A stretch of 34,496 nt of DNA from Tubiluchus corallicola (Eukaryota; Priapulida; Priapulimorpha; Priapulimorphida; Tubiluchidae), in assembly GCA_030141605.1 (NCBI GenBank), contig JAQGDQ010001124.1, positions 1 to 34,496 on the forward strand. The letters are read 5' to 3'. Positions 1 through 8,994 of the stretch are shown in pieces. A program made the position numbers and the translations under genes. Positions within the stretch are counted from its first letter, which is position 1; every line of letters begins with the position of its first letter. Below the pieces are notes generated by a model. It made no database searches. It was given only the letters and a program-made list of their open reading frames with translations, and was not told the origin of the DNA.

Positions 1-299
1 TTCAAGCATTTCCCCTTCACAAAAATGTTTGAATATGTAATGCAATTTCTGCTTATCTTGGTCATGAAAAATAAGATTTTGGTCAAGGAAAAGTCTGGGA
101 AATTTAGTTTAAAATTCTGTGGGAACTTTGTATATATATACATATATATATGTATATATATATAGTATTTATATAAATAAAGCATGTATAGATAATACAT
201 ATATTACATATATATGTGTAAACTGTTTTAACAGTATAAGCAAGCTCAGCAGTGCCCAAAAGTTAACTTATTTTATTTTTTTATTTTTGCATGAATTTT
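1..299. repeat. Dispersed repeat, copy 1 (left part off the window)
   Basis: This stretch matches 6774-7104 almost base for base in the same orientation, including the (TA)n tract near 129-170 and the phrase around the 'gcccaaaagttaactt' motif. The second copy has an extra 8 bases near its position 6813 and a longer TA tract. Homology stops at about 299, where a polypyrimidine tract begins. It has no coding potential I can recognise; it is an interspersed element of unknown class. The two copies are direct repeats about 6.8 kb apart. Confidence 0.75.
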
Positions 300-339
300 T
301 CTCATTGTGTATTCCCACATTGCTCTGCCCCATTTCAGC

Positions 340-722
340 TTTATTTCTTTCTCCATTTTTACACTTTCATCCATCTTCTCTTTCATCTCCTCACTTCTCT
401 TCTCTTCTAACTTCTTTCCTCTTCTCCTCTTGTCTAGTCTTCTCTTATAATTTCTTCTCATTTCTCCTCTCTCTCTCTCCTCTTCTCTTTTCTTCTCCTT
501 TCCTCTCCTCTTTTCTTCTCTCCTCTCCTCTTTTCATCTGCACTCTTCTCTTCTCTTCTCTTCTCTTCTCTCTTGTAACTTCTTTCCTCTTCTCGTCTTA
601 TCTTCTCTTGTAATTTCTTCTATTTTCTCCTCTTTCTCTCCTTTCCTCTTTTCTTCTCCTCTCCTCTCCTTTCTTCTCCTCTCTTTTCATTTCTTTCTCC
701 ATAGCCTTACTTTTGTTCTTTT
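340..722. repeat. Polypyrimidine (TCTTC/CTCTT) tract; left arm of an inverted repeat
   Basis: The plus strand here is almost only C and T, mostly TCTTC and TCCTC variants. The part 565-722 is the reverse complement of 1348-1535, including the non-repetitive words around 'atagccttacttttg' and 'cttctcgtcttatc', so this is a real inverted repeat and not merely complementary low complexity. Reading frames across it are compositional and not coding. Confidence 0.8.
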
Positions 723-812
723 TCATCACCTCATTTTCTGTCTTTACAATTGTTTATTTTAACACCAAAGCTTGTATCTCTATTGCTAAGCTAACTAGAA
801 GTTTTGTTGCAG

Positions 813-942
813 GAATCTGCATCAGCAGACATTCCTGATTTTAACAGCAGAGTTAAGCTGCCAGCCGACGATCTTATGAGTGAAGATGTTCAGGTGGGAC
901 GTTCCTGGGAACTAAGATGTTCTGCAACGCAGAAATTCACAG
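813..942 (+). CDS. Penultimate coding exon of an unrecognised plus-strand gene
   Basis: A pyrimidine-rich stretch ending in TTGCAG precedes 813, and AG|GTAATT follows 942. Only one frame is open through the 130 bp; the other two hit stops. That frame reads from ESASADIPDFNSRVKL through EDVQVGRSWELRCSATQKFT (43 codons plus one base). The spare base joins in frame to an exon at 2957, giving a short C-terminus with a stop. An internal AG|GTGGGA at 893 could be an alternative donor but would break the join less neatly. I do not recognise the protein; the LRCS...GVWYC spacing loosely recalls an Ig-like or small disulfide domain. Upstream exons lie off the window. Confidence 0.55.
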
Positions 943-985
943 GTAATTACCTCTGAGTCAAATAAACTGCACTCAAAACACCAAA

Positions 986-1345
986 GGAACGGACAAGTCA
1001 CTTAGCGTGTTGGGTTTATTTTACTGTTATGACTTAAACTGTTTGTGGTGTGCTAAAGGAAAGAACAAGTCACTCAGTACGTTGAGTTTATTTTACTGTT
1101 ATCACTTCAACTGTTTGTGGTGTGCTAAAGGAAAGAACAAGTCACTCAGCATGTTGGATTTATTTTCCTGGTATCACTTCAACTGTTTGTGGTGTGCTAA
1201 AGGAAAGAACAAGTCACTCAGTTTGTTGGGTTTATTTTACTGTTATCACTTAAAGTGTTTGTGGTGTGCTAAAGGAAAGAACAAGTCACTCTGTACGTTG
1301 GCTTTATTTTACTGTTATCACTTAAACTGTTTGTGGTGTGCTAAA
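986..1345. repeat. 72-bp tandem array, 5 copies
   Basis: The word 'aaggaaagaacaagtcact' recurs at a period of 72 bp (starts near 986, 1058, 1130, 1202 and 1274; a sixth start at 1346 runs directly into the polypurine arm). Because 72 is a multiple of three, one frame gives a 24-residue repeat containing LWCAKGKNKSLS, but it lies inside the last intron of the left gene and has no recognisable homology, so it is treated as an intronic minisatellite. Confidence 0.85.
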
Positions 1346-1347
1346 GG

Positions 1348-1545
1348 AAAGAACAAAAGTAAGGCTATGGAGAAAAAAATGAAAAGAGAAGGGAAGGGAA
1401 GAGAAGAGAAGAGAGGAGAAGAAAGGAGAGGAGAAGAAAAGAGAAGAGGAGGGAGAGGAGAAAAGAGAAGAACTTATAAGAGAAGTCAAGACAAGACGAG
1501 AAGAGGAAAGAAGTTACAAGAGAGAGGAGAAAAGAAGACAATGGT
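1348..1545. repeat. Polypurine tract; right arm of inverted repeat with 565-722
   Basis: This A/G-rich segment is the reverse complement of 565-722. The first 28 bases pair almost without error with 695-722 and the far end (about 1490-1530, 'agaagaggaaagaagttaca') pairs with about 572-600. The two arms bracket the exon at 813-942 and the 72-bp array. Confidence 0.75.
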
Positions 1546-1887
1546 GTTCAAAATGGACGCGCCCTAGCGTGAATGATAGTGACTTAAACACGATTTTGCT
1601 AATTACACGAGGTGCTTACCAAACTTTTGTTATAAAATCTTTCTAACGTTTTTCATAAACACTGATTTAAGTCTAACATCGCTGAAGGCTTGATCTTTCC
1701 TATAAGTATAAAGGAAGGTGTTTTGTGCAAGTTTAAAAATAAAACAAAACATATAAGAGCAGCACAGAATATAGTCCTAGCTTAACATTTTTGTTGTTTA
1801 ATCACTAATCAATATGGCCTCATTTTTACCATGTCCCTCAATACAAGGACTAAACCATCCATGGAAACTACTTTCCTTTATTACCAA

Positions 1888-2322
1888 GGCGAAGTGTTTC
1901 TATGAATGAATTTCCTAATCCAAGTGGGTCTAGCAGAAGGACTTTGGAAACAGAACCAGAATACGTCAGAAACCAAAGTGACATGTTTCCATGAATGAAT
2001 TTTCTAGCCCAAGGTGTTCTTGTAAAAGGACTATGGAAAAAGAACCAGAATGCATCAAAAAAGTGAAGTGTTTCTATGAATGAATTTCTTAAAGCAAGTG
2101 GGTCTAGTAAAAGGACTCCGAAAAAGGAACCAGAATATGTCAAAAACCAAAGTGAAGTATTTCTATTGATAAATTTTCTAAAGCAAGTGGGTCTAGTAAA
2201 TGGACTCCAAAAAAGGAACCAGAATATGTCAAAAACCAAAGTGAAGTGTTTTTATGGATAAATTTTCTAAAGCAAGTGGGTCTAGTAAAAGGACTCCGAA
2301 AAGGAACCAGAATATGTCAGTA
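1888..2322. repeat. ~89-bp tandem array, 5 copies
   Basis: The unit beginning 'gaagtgtttctatgaatgaa' and ending in 'ccagaatatgtcaaaaacca' starts at about 1891, 1980, 2065, 2154 and 2243. Units diverge by several percent and one is 85 bp. It lies inside the last intron of the left gene. Frames through it are open by chance only. Confidence 0.8.
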
Positions 2323-2415
2323 GCCTTTTGAGCAAATTTTCCTGTCAGTTGCAAAGAAATCATGATAAAAATTGATTATTCCACAAATAAAGACGACATT
2401 TGGCAAAATACTTAA

Positions 2416-2872
2416 CCCTTTCATACCGGCTGTATCCCGTGGGATACGAGAATATTTTCTGCCTTTAAAATTAATAAAATTTTAAAATTGACAGTTATTT
2501 GATCTGTTAATAGTTATTTTGATTTAAGCCAATATCAATAGACTAAAAATGGTGATAAAATGGCAAACTAGAAAATCTACATAGCATAAAAAACTGTGCA
2601 AGGTACAGTACTTTAGAGACGACTTTGTACAGATCAGCATAGCGTGCATACTAAATGTCTTAAATACTTTAAAACATTATCAGCAGTTGCAAAATGAAGC
2701 ACATTTTATGCTTCTATTGAATCTCAATGTATCCCGTGGGATACAGGCTATATTTAGCACAGGGGCACAGGTAGAAAAAAAAATTATTATGTGTAAACAA
2801 GATGGACATACTGAACAAAAGTACCAAGCCAAATTTTTTTTCTTATTAAAAAATAATTTGGGACTGAAAGGG
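2416..2872. mobile_element. piggyBac-like MITE flanked by TTAA
   Basis: The element starts CCCTTTCATACCGG directly after TTAA (2412-2415) and ends GACTGAAAGGG directly before TTAA (2873-2876), giving TTAA target duplications and CCCTTTCA/TGAAAGGG termini, which are the hallmarks of piggyBac-family elements. It is 457 bp and has no transposase frame, so it would be non-autonomous. The palindrome GTATCCCGTGGGATAC occurs twice inside, near the left end (about 2441) and about 290 bp further right (about 2730). It sits in the last intron of the left gene. Confidence 0.65.
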
Positions 2873-2956
2873 TTAATACATAAATTATTATATATTAAAA
2901 AATAAATAATATTTAGCATCATAACACAAGCAGTGACACAAATTATATATTTTCAG

Positions 2957-3018
2957 CTAATTTCGAAGGCGTATGGTACTGCTTGGACGGCTCCTGTGAT
3001 ATAATTGCAGAATGGTAA
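2957..3018 (+). CDS. Terminal coding exon of the unrecognised left gene
   Basis: ATATTTTCAG precedes 2957. Joined to the spare G of the exon ending at 942, the frame reads ANFEGVWYCLDGSCDIIAEW followed by TAA at 3016-3018. Two cysteines and two tryptophans in 20 residues suggest a structured, possibly secreted or lumenal tail, but this is inference. The join is supported by a good acceptor and by frame, not by homology. An AATAAA follows at 3261. Confidence 0.5.
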
Positions 3019-3260
3019 ACGGAACAATAGACAGAACTTCAGAATTTCGATAAATCTGAAGAATTCAGCTTTGAAACTTCTAATTTTCCTATGTTACTTT
3101 TAGTGTATCTCTGTTTATTTATATTATTTATCATTACATTATTCTATATTTTTATCAATGACCTTAATATTGAGATTTTTTGTTACATGACCGAAATTTT
3201 GTTTTTAACACAGAGGTCATCTTCATTTGTCTATTTATGATGAAGAAAAAAATTAAAATG

Positions 3261-3266
3261 AATAAA
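3261..3266 (+). promoter_or_regulatory. Candidate poly(A) signal of the left gene
   Basis: AATAAA lies 243 bp after the stop at 3018, a normal 3' UTR distance. No transcript evidence is available. Confidence 0.4.
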
Positions 3267-3360
3267 CTGTATGTTAAAACGTGATAAATTCTAGTGATAT
3301 TTAGTGATTAATTTTAATGTTACCAACCTGGGTACAATAATAATAATAATGCGCCTAAGA

Positions 3361-3604
3361 TTAATAAACACTATCGCCATCAACAACGCTATCACCAATC
3401 CCAACCACCTCCGACATCAACACCAGCACCGGCACCACTAACAAAAACAAAAACAACGACAACCTGCCAACATCAACAATGACAATGCCAACACCAACAA
3501 CAAAACAAACAACAGCTGCAGCAGCGGCAACAACACCAACACAAACACCACCGCCAACAACACCACCACCACCAACAACAACAATAACAACAACAACAAC
3601 AAAT
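3361..3604. repeat. Degenerate CAA/CAC/ACC trinucleotide tract
   Basis: The plus strand is nearly all C and A in triplet rhythm with scattered substitutions, so it is an old, decayed trinucleotide repeat. The opposite strand frame decodes as a valine/glycine run and is not a gene. Confidence 0.75.
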
Positions 3605-4322
3605 ATCGTTACCATTGTATTTAACTAACGATAGTTATTATTACCTTTTTAAGGTTAGGTGACACGAATATTAAAAATCTAGTTATTAATGCTTTAAATG
3701 CATGTTTACAAAATAATCTGTGAAGGATATGTGAAGACTAACAATATTTCTATGTACGATCATTGCCAATTTTAAAAATTGTTCATTTTATGCATACTAA
3801 TTTCTTTCTTTTCTGGGTGTTTACACTAACTTACACTTTGTTATATTTTGTGTATCTTCAGTTCATATGAATATGTGTGTGCTGTATCTGTATGTAACGG
3901 CACGTAATAATAGAATAATAAAAGAATTATATATATATATATATATGGAAGGCAAAAGTGTTGTATTAAATTCATTGCACCAGTTTAAATCTCGAGTTGT
4001 ATTATTTATAGCTATGAGGTTTCACAAAGATGTCGTTTCCTTTCGTAAGAAATATTAATAACTTAATTGAGGCTAATAGAAAATAGCGCCACACAGTGAC
4101 ACTAGTCGAAAGCTTCTTTTCTGTAGTACCTATTGAGAAAACTGATTTTTTAGAAGCTGCCATTATTTCAGATTTATCTGCGCTTTTGTCATGTCCTCTT
4201 TTTAATCAACCTATGATACTAATGTTTAACTAGATCAAAGAAATAGTGACTTCTAATAGCATTAATATTCATCAGTTCATTTAGTTTTTGCTTGTTTGGT
4301 AATTAATTTATTAGATGAGACA
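3605..4322. other. Intergenic DNA with no recognised feature
   Basis: AT-rich sequence between the left gene and the 28-bp array. It contains a short (AT)n run near 3930-3947 and no convincing exon, RNA gene or transposon end. Confidence 0.5.
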
Positions 4323-5974
4323 GTGAACCAGACGGTGTAGCAAGTGAACAGTGAACCAGACAGTGTAGCAAGTGAACTGTGAACCAGACAGTGTAGCAAG
4401 TGAACAGTGAACCAGACAGTGTAGCAAGTGAACTGTGAACCAGACAGTGTAGCAAATGAACTGTGAACCAGACAGTGTAGCTAGTGAACAGTGAACCAGA
4501 CAGTGTAGCAAATGAACTGTGAACCAGACAGTGTAGCAAGTGGACTGTGAACCAGACAGTGCAGCAAGTGAACAGTGAACCAGACAGTGTAGCAAATGAA
4601 CTGTGAACCAGACAGTGTAGCAAATGAACTGTGAACCAGACAGTGTAGCAAGTGAACTGTGAACCAGACAGTGCAGCAAGTGAACAGTGAACCAGACAGT
4701 GTAGCAAATGAACAGTGAACCAGACAGTGTAGCTAGTGAACAGTGAACCAGACAGTGTAGCTAGTGAACAGTGAACCAGACAGTGTAGCTAGTGAACAGT
4801 GAACCAGACAGTGTAGCTAGTGAACAGTGAACCAGACAGTGTAGCTAGTGAACAGTGAACCAGACAGTGTAGCAAGTGAACTGTGAACCAGACAGTCTAG
4901 CAAGTGAACTGTGAACCAGACAGTGTAGCTAGTGAACAGTGAACCAGACAGTGTAGCGAGTGAACTGTGAACCAGACAGTGTAGCAAGTGAACTGTGAAC
5001 CAGACAGTGTAGCTAGTGAACTGTGAACCAGACAGTGTAGTAAGTGAACTGTGAACCAGACAGTGTAGCAAGTGAACTGTGAACCAGACAGTCTAGCAAG
5101 TGAACAGTGAACCAGACAGTGTAGCGAGTGAACTGTGAACCAGACAGTGTAGCAAGTGAACTGTGAACCAGACAGTCTAGCAAGTGAACAGTGAACCAGA
5201 CAGTGTAGCGAGTGAACTGTGAACCAGACAGTGTAGCAAGTGAACTGTGAACCAGACAGTGTAGCAAGAGAACTGTGAACCAGACAGTGTAGCAAGTGAA
5301 CTGTGAACCAGACAGTGTAGCAAGTGAACTGTGAACCAGACAGTGTAGCTAGTGAACTGTGAACCAGACAGTGTAGCAAGTGAACTGTGAACCAGACAGT
5401 GTAGCAAGTGAACTGTGAACCAGACAGTGCAGCAAGTGAACAGTGAACCAGACAGTGTAGCAAGAGAACTGTGAACCAGACAGTGTAGCAAGTGAACTGT
5501 GAACCAGACAGTCTAGCAAGTGAACAGTGAACCAGACAGTGTAGCGAGTGAACAGTGAACCAGACAGTGTAGCGAGTGAACTGTGAACCAGACAGTGTAG
5601 CAAGTGAACTGTGAACCAGACAGTGTAGCTAGTGAACTGTGAACCAGACAGTGTAGCAAGTGAACTGTGAACCAGACAGTGCAGCAAGTGAACAGTGAAC
5701 CAGACAGTGTAGCAAGAGAACTGTGAACCAGACAGTGTAGCAAGTGAACTGTGAACCAGACAGTGTAGCTAGTGGACTGTGAACCAGACAGTGTAGCTAG
5801 TGAACAGTGAACCAGACAGTGTAGCTAGTGGACTGTGAACCAGACAGTGTAGCTAGTGAACAGTGAACCAGACAGTGTAGCTAGTGAACAGTGAACCAGA
5901 CAGTGTAGCTAGTGAACTGTGGACCAGACAGTGTAGCAAGTGAACTGTGAACCAGACAGTGTAGCAAGTGAACT
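4323..5974. repeat. 28-bp tandem array, 59 copies without indels
   Basis: The consensus is gtgaaccagacagtgtag followed by caagtgaact. The span is exactly 59 x 28 bp, so all variation is substitution. Variable positions are few: the last base (A or T), the caa/cta/cga triplet in the second half, and rare changes such as tgcag or tctag for tgtag. Variants recur in blocks, suggesting higher-order duplication. As the unit is not a multiple of three and lacks stops on the minus strand, all minus frames are open and produce long meaningless frames. It lies between the 3' ends of two convergent genes. Confidence 0.95.
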
Positions 5975-5975
5975 G

Positions 5976-5995
5976 TGCGGTGCACCGCATTTTTT
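5976..5995. other. Perfect 14-bp palindrome followed by T6 at array edge
   Basis: TGCGGTGCACCGCA (5976-5989) is self-complementary and is followed by six T. It marks the right edge of the 28-bp array. The shape resembles a stem plus U-tract, though intrinsic terminators of that kind are not expected for host RNA polymerase II. Confidence 0.6.
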
Positions 5996-6060
5996 CATTC
6001 AAAACAAAACAATATAATATTACATAAAATAATTAAATTTTAAAAAATTGTAGCAGTTAA

Positions 6061-6066
6061 TTTATT
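6061..6066 (-). promoter_or_regulatory. Candidate poly(A) signal of SLC35B4
   Basis: TTTATT on the plus strand reads AATAAA on the minus strand, 236 bp past the SLC35B4 stop codon. The region 5996-6301 is otherwise plain AT-rich 3' UTR/intergenic sequence. Confidence 0.4.
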
Positions 6067-6301
6067 TAATATTTGAATCACATTATGCTAATAATCAACG
6101 ATTTTGACGAGCGACAGAACACTAATTACCGAAAAACTTGAATAGCTGCGACAAATGCTTGTAGCATACACCGGAACCAGACCTAACAATACTTGTAACA
6201 TTACAAGACTAAAATACAATGACTCTGTGTACCAACAATAAAGATTTCAGATACAATAAAACGGGTTAATAAATAAACAGTAAATAAAATCGAAACTCGG
6301 T

Positions 6302-6402
6302 TTAGTCGGTTTTCTTTTCCGGTGGCGGAGGGTTGAGCAATTTCCACACGTTGGAGTGCACGTCTGCGAAGAAGAGCGTTCCTATGAATACAGATGCGGT
6401 AC
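6302..6402 (-). CDS. SLC35B4: SLC35B4 exon 10 (last)
   Basis: TTTTAG precedes the exon. It encodes TASVFIGTLFFADVHSNVWK and a short proline/lysine tail ending PPPPEKKTD before TAA at 6302-6304. It holds the last membrane segment and the cytosolic tail. Confidence 0.9.
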
Positions 6403-6910
6403 CTAAAAATATTTACTTACATTAGTCAAGCTAAATATTAACAAATGATGTTTTATTTCAGACATTCTAGTTTTAATTCCCCAGGTGCTTCTGACGCCGG
6501 GATAAATCCCGCAGTTCGCTTCCCAACTTCCCATATGTGTATATAATCTGTCGGCCAATCATTATTTTTGAAACTGGGAGCCTGCCATTGCAAAATTTTA
6601 TCTGAACACGAATTGCCGAAAAATATGTCTGGAAAAATCAGTTCATGGTGATAAGTTTCCCAACGTTTTCCAATTTCCCCGACTTTTAGCTCCATTTTCA
6701 TCATTTTCCCTGACTCTTTACCGAATTATCTTTCTCCCTGAATTTTCCATGACTTTGCAGGATAGGCTGTATTTTCAAGCATTTCCCCTTCACAAAAATG
6801 TTTGAATATGTATACTGGTAATGCAATTTCTGCTTATCTTGGTCATGAAAAATAAGATTTTGGTCAGGGAAAAGTCTGGGAAATTTAGTTTAAAATTCTG
6901 TGGGAACTTT

Positions 6911-6948
<38 letters not shown>

Positions 6949-8898
6949 ATATATGTATATATATATATAGTATTTATATAAATAAAGCACGTATAGATAA
7001 TACATATATTACATATATATGTGTAAACTGTTTTAACAGTATAAGCAAGCTCAGCAGTGCCCAAAAGTTAACTTATTTTATTTTTTTATTTTTGCATGAA
7101 TTTTTTGATAATTTGATTTTGATACACCGGAAAGCAAAAATGTCCGGGGCATAATTTACGACTGCCCACCCCCCAGGCCTGCCAAGGACGAGAGGATGAC
7201 CGGGCTTTTTGTATTTCACACTCATTTTTACCCCAAATGGCTTATAAGGTACTCGCTTATAAGGTACATTTGCTTATAAGGTACTCGATTATAAGGTAAA
7301 AAGTGGAAGAGATAGAAAGAGAAGAAGAACAGTAGAGGGAAAGAGAGGGGAGAGGAGTAATATCCGAGGTTAACTGTATTTGGCACGCTACATCACTCAA
7401 GTTTCCTCCGACGGACAAATTTCCACAGTCACTGCTAGAACATGACATAAACTGCAGACTTCTTACCTATCCAATGGTAGGTAGTAAATGGATTCTGAAA
7501 GTAGAAGATGGAGATGAGGAGGCTGATGAATTTACGTAACGCAATCACCAGGTTGACAGTGAGCGACTTGCATTCTGTGGTTAAAACGTACACCGCACGT
7601 ATACCGATATACCTAAAGTCGTAGTTAAGGTTGCTTTATCCTATGTAAAAATACACAAAAGCAAAAAACCTATGTATGCATACCCTTTCAAATGCAGTTG
7701 GCACAGGGCCAAGACAACGTTACGAAATTCCAATAAATATTATATGGTAAACAAGATCATAAAACAATAACTTTTATTAATAATCTGTTGTGGAGATCGC
7801 TGGCATCTATTAGAATTACATAGAACATTGTAGAATGTTCTGTTAGAATAATCGTCTTACCGTGTAGAATGTTGTAGAAAGAAACGTCTAGAATCTTCCC
7901 TGGCACACTATATAAGGCGAAGCAGGCCGCTGACAGACACGCTGATTCACACGGACGCCACTTACAAATTCTCTTGTATACTTGCATTTTCAGATACACT
8001 CAAACGTTTTCCAGATTTTCACGTTTAGTGTAATCATTTCTGGTCTTCTAAAAACTCGGAATTCCGTGTATCCGCGAAAAATTCTCATTCCTGAGGTAAA
8101 GCTTTACACAGACTTTCACCTGCTTACCTGTAGGGACACGCGGGGAAGCAAGTCTTCCCATAAAGAACTTTTGGGCCTTTTAACAGAAAAAGAGACACGT
8201 GGCGACTTTGTGTTTTCTGCTGTTGTGCCAAAATGCTGGAATTCTTTGCCTCAAAGCTTAGGACCGTTTCTACAGTGCAACTATTTAAAAAAACATTTGA
8301 AGATATCTTCTTAAAAACTATTACGATCAATTCCAACTGTTGCTGTGGTCTTTTCTTTCTCTCGGAAGAGAAAGCCAGAAAACACTTCGTCAAATTAAAC
8401 TAGTTTATTAAGCGAGAATTCTACAACACAAAAGTATGAAGGAACGCGAAATGATTACAGTAAACGTGAAAATCTGGAAAACGTTTAAGTGTATCTGAAA
8501 ATACAAGTATACAAGAGAATGTGTGACGTCCATGTGAATCAGCGTGCGTGTGTGTCTCAGCGGCCTGCTTCGCCTTATACAGGGTGCCAGGGAACATTCC
8601 AGACGTTTCTTTCTAGAACATTCTACACGGTAAGACGATTATTCTAACGGAACATTCTACAATGTTCTATTTAATTCTAATAGATGCCAGCGATCTCCAC
8701 AACAGTTGCAAACTTTAACCCATTTTGTACTATAATTTCTTTGCTGTAGGTGATTCATTTTGTGCGTTTTGTGTAAAATTTTTAAATAAGTTTTTTATTG
8801 TTATATTTCCTCAATTGAGCATCTGTAACTATGAAGTTTTGCTGTACAGAAGCATTGAAAACACTTAGCTTGAAAGTGCATTTTATAAAATCTATTTT

Positions 8899-8994
<96 letters not shown>

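Noticed and set aside
1007-1567. 186-codon plus-strand frame
   Set aside because: Combines the 72-bp intronic array with the polypurine arm; sits between two exons of the left gene.
4303-5743. Overlapping minus-strand frames of up to 188 codons with a repeating HCLVHSSLATLSGS motif
   Set aside because: They are the three minus frames of the stop-free 28-bp tandem repeat; the period does not respect codons and there is no independent coding signal.
4323-5974. CRISPR-like appearance (28-bp direct repeats)
   Set aside because: Units are head to tail with no spacers, and the host is an animal genome.
8338-8704. 5-bp target-site duplication for the solo LTR
   Set aside because: The flanks CCAAC and GTTGC do not match in the same orientation, so no duplication can be claimed.
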